From assembly GCF_004103755.1 (NCBI RefSeq), contig NZ_CP035283.1, forward strand, positions 2,356,001-2,420,000: a stretch of 64,000 nucleotides of DNA. Reading direction: 5' to 3'. The position numbers and the translations under genes were made by a program. The notes under the pieces were generated by a model. The model ran no database searches. It had not been told where the DNA came from and was given only the letters and a program-made list of their open reading frames with translations. How positions within the stretch are numbered: position 1 is the stretch's first letter; every line of letters starts with the position of its first letter. This document shows, in pieces, positions 60,974 to 64,000 of the stretch. The stretch comes from Caproiciproducens sp. NJN-50. GTDB lineage: Bacteria > Bacillota > Clostridia > Oscillospirales > Acutalibacteraceae.

Positions 60974-60998
60974 GCCGCCGCGGAAATTCCGCGGCGGC
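60974..60998. terminator. GC-rich perfect hairpin upstream of typA
   Basis: GCCGCCGCGGAA pairs perfectly with TTCCGCGGCGGC. A second hairpin, GCTTCTCA-ACAC-TGAGAAGC, follows at 61051-61070. They lie between typA and the repeat array, and both could terminate leftward transcription from tRNA-Gly and its repeats. Confidence 0.6.
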
Positions 60999-61096
60999 CC
61001 CTTCAGTGCTTCATTCAGATAAAAAACTCAAGGCGGATTACACAAAAACGGCTTCTCAACACTGAGAAGCGCGAATCGGCCGCAGGTTCAGCCTGC

Positions 61097-61597
61097 TGGA
61101 GCAAACGACGAGGCTCGGGCAGTGCAGTTCCGGGCCGCGTTCCGCGGACCCCTGCACGGGGTCCGGAGATACGGAAAGCGGGTTCGGTCCTCCGGGCTGC
61201 GCCGGAGTTCTCGCCTCGCGGCAACTCAAAAGCAAGGACCGGCTCACTGCCGGCCCTTCTTCTTGGAGCGAACGACGAGGCTCGGGCAGTGCAGTTCCGG
61301 GCCGCGTTCCGCGGACCCCTGCACGGGGTCCGGAGATACGGAAAGCGGGTTCGGTCCTCCGGGCTGCGCCGGAGTTCTCGCCTCGCGGCAACTCAAAAGC
61401 AAGGACCGGCTCACTGCCGGCCCTTCCCCTTGGAGCGAACGACGAGGCTCGGGCAGTGCAGTTCCGGGCCGCGTTCCGCGGACCCCTGCACGGGGTCCGG
61501 AGATACGGAAAGCGGGTTCGGTCCTCCGGGCTGCGCCGGAGTTCTCGCCTCGCGGCAACTCAAAAGCAAGGACCGGCTCACTGCCGGCCCTTCCCCT
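61097..61597. repeat. Three 167-bp tandem repeats carrying the tRNA-Gly 3' end
   Basis: Three units start at 61097, 61264 and 61431, each exactly 167 bp, and the fourth period falls on the tRNA-Gly at 61598. Every unit opens with a 21-base copy of the tRNA 3' end (acceptor strand plus part of the T-arm, encoded CCA included), with one change in the first. The rest holds three GC-rich hairpins (GGACCCC..GGGGTCC, CTCCGG..CCGGAG, GCCGG..CCGGC). The units are nearly identical, so the amplification is recent. Predicted peptides are repeat artefacts. Confidence 0.95.
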
Positions 61598-61673
61598 TGG
61601 AGCGAACGACGAGGCTCGAACTCGCTACCTCCACCTTGGCAAGGTGGCGCTCTACCGGATGAGCTACGTTCGC
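61598..61673 (-). tRNA. tRNA-Gly (GCC)
   Basis: The minus strand folds as a cloverleaf: acceptor GCGAACG with CGTTCGC, D-arm AGCTC..GAGC, anticodon stem CCACC/GGTGG with loop TTGCCAA (anticodon GCC), T-arm with GTTCGAGCC, and encoded CCA. Its 3' end is the repeated element of the adjacent 167-bp array. Confidence 0.95.
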
Positions 61674-61928
61674 AACACTTTAATGCAAGTGCTATTATAG
61701 CCAAAATGCCTCGGTTTGTCAAGCCGGAACAATAAAAAATCCCATGGGCATTTTCCATGTTTTCTATTTCGTCGGGTTTATGTTATAATAACCTCACGGC
61801 GGAAGCGGAAGCAAAGCTTCCGACACCTGAGAGAACACTGAACCATGATTGCGGGCCGATCACGTTTTCTCCGGCTTCGCGGTTCATGTTATAATACGTT
61901 TGACATACGAATCACAGGTAGGGATAAA

Positions 61929-62933
61929 ATGAGTTATTCGATAAATCTGGGAGCTTGGAATTCGGTTTTTGCGGTTCCCTGCTCCGTCGTCGATCAAAAT
62001 CTGAAGCTGGCCGGGTCCGTGCAGCTCAAGGTTCTTCTCTGGACTCTGCGCCATGCGGGAGAGCCGTTCGAGGCGCAGGATATCGCCTCGGCGCTGGGCA
62101 TCGAGCGGGCCGACGTAAGAGACGCGCTGCTCTACTGGCAGGAAGCCGGGCTGTTTTCCTCGGGCGGAACGGCGGAATCTGCTAAACCGGCAAGGCCGGA
62201 AACACAAGCCCCCAGCCAGCCGGCCGGGGAAACGGCCAAGCCAGCTCCCGCGGCGGAAACGCGGCGCGTGCTTTCCCGCCCGCAGAAACCGGACAGCGGG
62301 TTCGTCGCAAAGCGGATTGAGGAATCGACGGATATTTCCTGTCTGATGCAGTCCGCACAGCAGGTTCTGGGGCGGCTGATTTCGGGCGGGGAATCCGCGA
62401 CGCTTTTGATGATCCACGACGAGTTCGGTCTGCCCAGCGATGTGATCATCATGCTGCTTCAGTATGCCGCAAGCATTGGGAAGGCGAACATGCGTTACAT
62501 AGAAAAAACAGCGATGAACTGGGCGGATGAGGAAATCAACACCCACGAAAGGGCGGAGGAGAAGCTCCTTCGCCTGACCGAGTGCCGGCAAGCCTGGCGG
62601 CAGGTGGAGCAGGCGCTGGGAATGCCCCACCGTTCACCCTCTTCGAAAGAGGAGGCGTTTGCGGACACCTGGGTCGCGCAGTGGAAATTCGGCGGCGACA
62701 TGATCCGCGAGGCATACGACCGGGCCGTGGACGCGACCGGAAAGTTCAGCGCAAGCTACATGAACCGGATTCTGGAGCGCTGGAAAAAAGCGAATATTTC
62801 AACTGTGCAGCAGGCACAGAGGGAGACGATGGAACGGGCGGCGGCACGCAGGGACAGCAAGGGCAGTCCCCTCTCCCAGGAGCTGGATGAGTTCGAACGC
62901 TCGGGAATATTTGACAATTTCGACAGGAAGTGA
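61929..62933 (+). CDS. DnaD-domain replication protein
   Basis: The 334-aa protein has an N-terminal winged-helix-like domain (NSVFAVPCSVVDQNL, LKVLLWTLRH, QDIASALGIERADVRDALLYW), a Pro/Ala-rich linker (about residues 80-120), and two DnaD/DnaB-type helical domains ending YMNRILERWKKANIST. In Firmicutes such proteins help load the replicative helicase. ATG 61929 follows GTAGGG. It overlaps the downstream DnaI-like gene by four bases. Confidence 0.88.
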   Translation: MSYSINLGAWNSVFAVPCSVVDQNLKLAGSVQLKVLLWTLRHAGEPFEAQDIASALGIERADVRDALLYWQEAGLFSSGGTAESAKPARPETQAPSQPAGETAKPAPAAETRRVLSRPQKPDSGFVAKRIEESTDISCLMQSAQQVLGRLISGGESATLLMIHDEFGLPSDVIIMLLQYAASIGKANMRYIEKTAMNWADEEINTHERAEEKLLRLTECRQAWRQVEQALGMPHRSPSSKEEAFADTWVAQWKFGGDMIREAYDRAVDATGKFSASYMNRILERWKKANISTVQQAQRETMERAAARRDSKGSPLSQELDEFERSGIFDNFDRK

Positions 62934-63937
62934 TTCTGACGGGATACGATCGGGAAGTCTACGAAGCCGCGGACCGGATCCTGCGGGAGCGCCGCCGGGA
63001 AGCCGAGCTGCTGCAGGAAAAGCGCCGGACCGTTTTTTACAGCGTCTGCCCCGAAGCTCAGAAGTTGGAACAGCGCCTCGCTAAAACCGCCGTGCGCGCC
63101 GCAAAAGCCGTGCTCGGCGGAAAAAATGCGAGGGAGCAGCTGGAACTTCTCCGGGCGGAAAACTTACGGCTCCGTTCCCAGTGGAACGAGCTGCTGCGGT
63201 CGGCAAATATGACAGAAGAAGACCTGGAGCCGGCGTACCGATGCAAAAAATGCAGAGATATGGGCTACGTCGACGGCAAAATGTGTTCCTGCCTGAAAGA
63301 CTTGCTGCGCGAGGAAGCTTACCGCAGGCTGAACGCTCTGACGCCTCTTTCGCTCTCAACATTCGAGAGTTTTTCGCTTGAATATTACCCCGACAGAGTT
63401 GAACAGGGCCCCGGCCGCTCCCCTCGGAGCGCGATGCGCGAAATTCTGGAAAACTGCCGGAAATACGCCGAGGCCTTCTCCCCCGCCTCTTCGCAGAACC
63501 TGATCATGCAGGGCGCTACCGGGCTGGGCAAGACCCACCTTTCACTCTCGATTGCGAATGAGGTGCTTCAAAAAGGATTCGGCGTCGTCTACTGCTCCGT
63601 CAACAATCTGATCGCCCGGCTGGAAAACGAACATTTCGGTCGGGATGAAACCGGTGATTCCGGCAGTCTTCTGGAATCCTGCGACCTTCTGATTCTGGAT
63701 GACCTCGGGACGGAATTCCGAAGTTCTTTTTCCATTGCTGCGGTGTACAACATTGTCAACACGAGACTGCTGCTTCGCAGGCCGACCATCATCAGCACCA
63801 ACCTGTCTATGCGCGAGCTTCAGGACCGGTATTCCGACCGGTTCGCCTCCCGCGTCGCCGGAAGCTATGTTCGCCTGATGTTTCTCGGCCATGACAACAG
63901 GATGCAGCGGCTCCTCGTTCAGCACGGAAAAAAATAA
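62930..63937 (+). CDS. DnaI/DnaC-like helicase loader ATPase
   Basis: The 335-aa AAA+ protein has an N-terminal helical region, a cysteine cluster (YRCKKCRDMGYVDGKMCSC, zinc-binding in DnaI), Walker A MQGATGLGKTHLS, Walker B LLILDDLGTEF, sensor 1 IISTN and an Arg-rich end (RFASRVAGSYVRL). It loads the replicative helicase with the DnaD-like partner. GTG 62930 overlaps the upstream stop, but the AGGAAG lies against it; CTG 62936 is a possible start with better spacing. A terminator follows. Confidence 0.9.
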   Translation: MILTGYDREVYEAADRILRERRREAELLQEKRRTVFYSVCPEAQKLEQRLAKTAVRAAKAVLGGKNAREQLELLRAENLRLRSQWNELLRSANMTEEDLEPAYRCKKCRDMGYVDGKMCSCLKDLLREEAYRRLNALTPLSLSTFESFSLEYYPDRVEQGPGRSPRSAMREILENCRKYAEAFSPASSQNLIMQGATGLGKTHLSLSIANEVLQKGFGVVYCSVNNLIARLENEHFGRDETGDSGSLLESCDLLILDDLGTEFRSSFSIAAVYNIVNTRLLLRRPTIISTNLSMRELQDRYSDRFASRVAGSYVRLMFLGHDNRMQRLLVQHGKK

Positions 63938-63961
63938 GGATGCTCCCGGCATCCTTATTTT
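63931..63961 (+). terminator. Terminator after the dnaI-like gene
   Basis: AAATAAGGATGC pairs with GCATCCTTATTT around TCCCG, followed by T. It overlaps the stop codon. Confidence 0.85.
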
Positions 63962-64000
63962 GAAAGCGTTTACCTATTTTCGGAATCGGTGTTTTCCCTG

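Noticed and set aside
61097..61597. CRISPR array
   Set aside because: The 167-bp units are contiguous near-identical repeats without spacers and no cas gene is in the window.
61056..61758. Repeated similar open frames in both directions
   Set aside because: They arise from translating the 167-bp tandem repeats; the units have tRNA-derived ends and hairpins and no ribosome sites.

Overview
The window looks like chromosomal DNA of an anaerobic Gram-positive bacterium of class Clostridia, most likely an Oscillospiraceae/Ruminococcaceae relative. The grounds are mixed base composition with GC-rich core genes, strong AGGAGG-type ribosome sites, and a gene set typical of that group: an FMN-riboswitch riboflavin operon, an agr-type peptide locus, a DnaD/DnaI-type pair, BipA/TypA, an AbrB-like regulator and large serine recombinases. 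Genus cannot be fixed from sequence alone.

Layout. 1-3945: an FtsX-type ABC exporter (permease running off the left edge) divergent from a LytTR/GHKL two-component system, with spaced repeats between them that look like the regulator's operator. 4333-8253: FMN riboswitch, ribD-ribE-ribBA-ribH and terminator. 8432-11611: an AT-rich agr quorum-sensing locus (agrA-agrC-agrD-agrB plus a 60-aa protein); the 51-codon AgrD pheromone precursor starts at TTG. 11715-16496: an OmpR-type two-component system divergent from a three-gene BcrAB/LanFEG-type ABC transporter. 16893-22373: a leftward sugar catabolic operon (tagatose-bisphosphate aldolase subunits, zinc dehydrogenase, sugar-binding lipoprotein, beheaded permease) containing a relic of PTS enzyme I. 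It is cut at about 22365 by a decayed mobile-element segment (22271-26036) with two ribbon-helix-helix proteins, a zinc-finger protein, a phosphoesterase and an XRE repressor with paired operators.

26287-35146: carboxyethylornithine synthase, a four-gene glycan cluster (GH130, sugar nucleotidyltransferase, GT4, alpha/alpha-toroid protein) and a hydrolase/acyltransferase/DUF6320 operon. 35449-39475: a DEAD-box helicase gene broken by one in-frame stop, a probable structured ncRNA on the minus strand, a cold-shock gene behind a leader terminator, and several small proteins. 39938-47140: an accessory island with an SNF2 helicase operon, a beheaded mcrC, a beheaded serine recombinase and an intact one, bounded by related short repeats and abutting tRNA-Ala, which is followed by two decayed tRNA copies.

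47823-64000: envelope and housekeeping genes (O-antigen-ligase-like protein, P-type ATPase, polysaccharide deacetylase, hemolysin III, radical SAM protein, PgeF, XRE, Cu/Zn SOD, AbrB-like), tiny membrane proteins, a DEDDh exonuclease and typA. Three 167-bp tandem repeats then run directly into tRNA-Gly, each carrying a copy of the tRNA 3' end, followed by a dnaD-like/dnaI-like pair.

The strongest candidates for undescribed biology are the minus-strand ncRNA (37473-37697), the tRNA-Gly-linked 167-bp repeat array (61097-61597), the SNF2-centred operon beside an mcrC relic (40042-44522), and the tiny membrane proteins near 57.2-57.7 kb. All functional statements come from reading motifs by eye; no database search was run.
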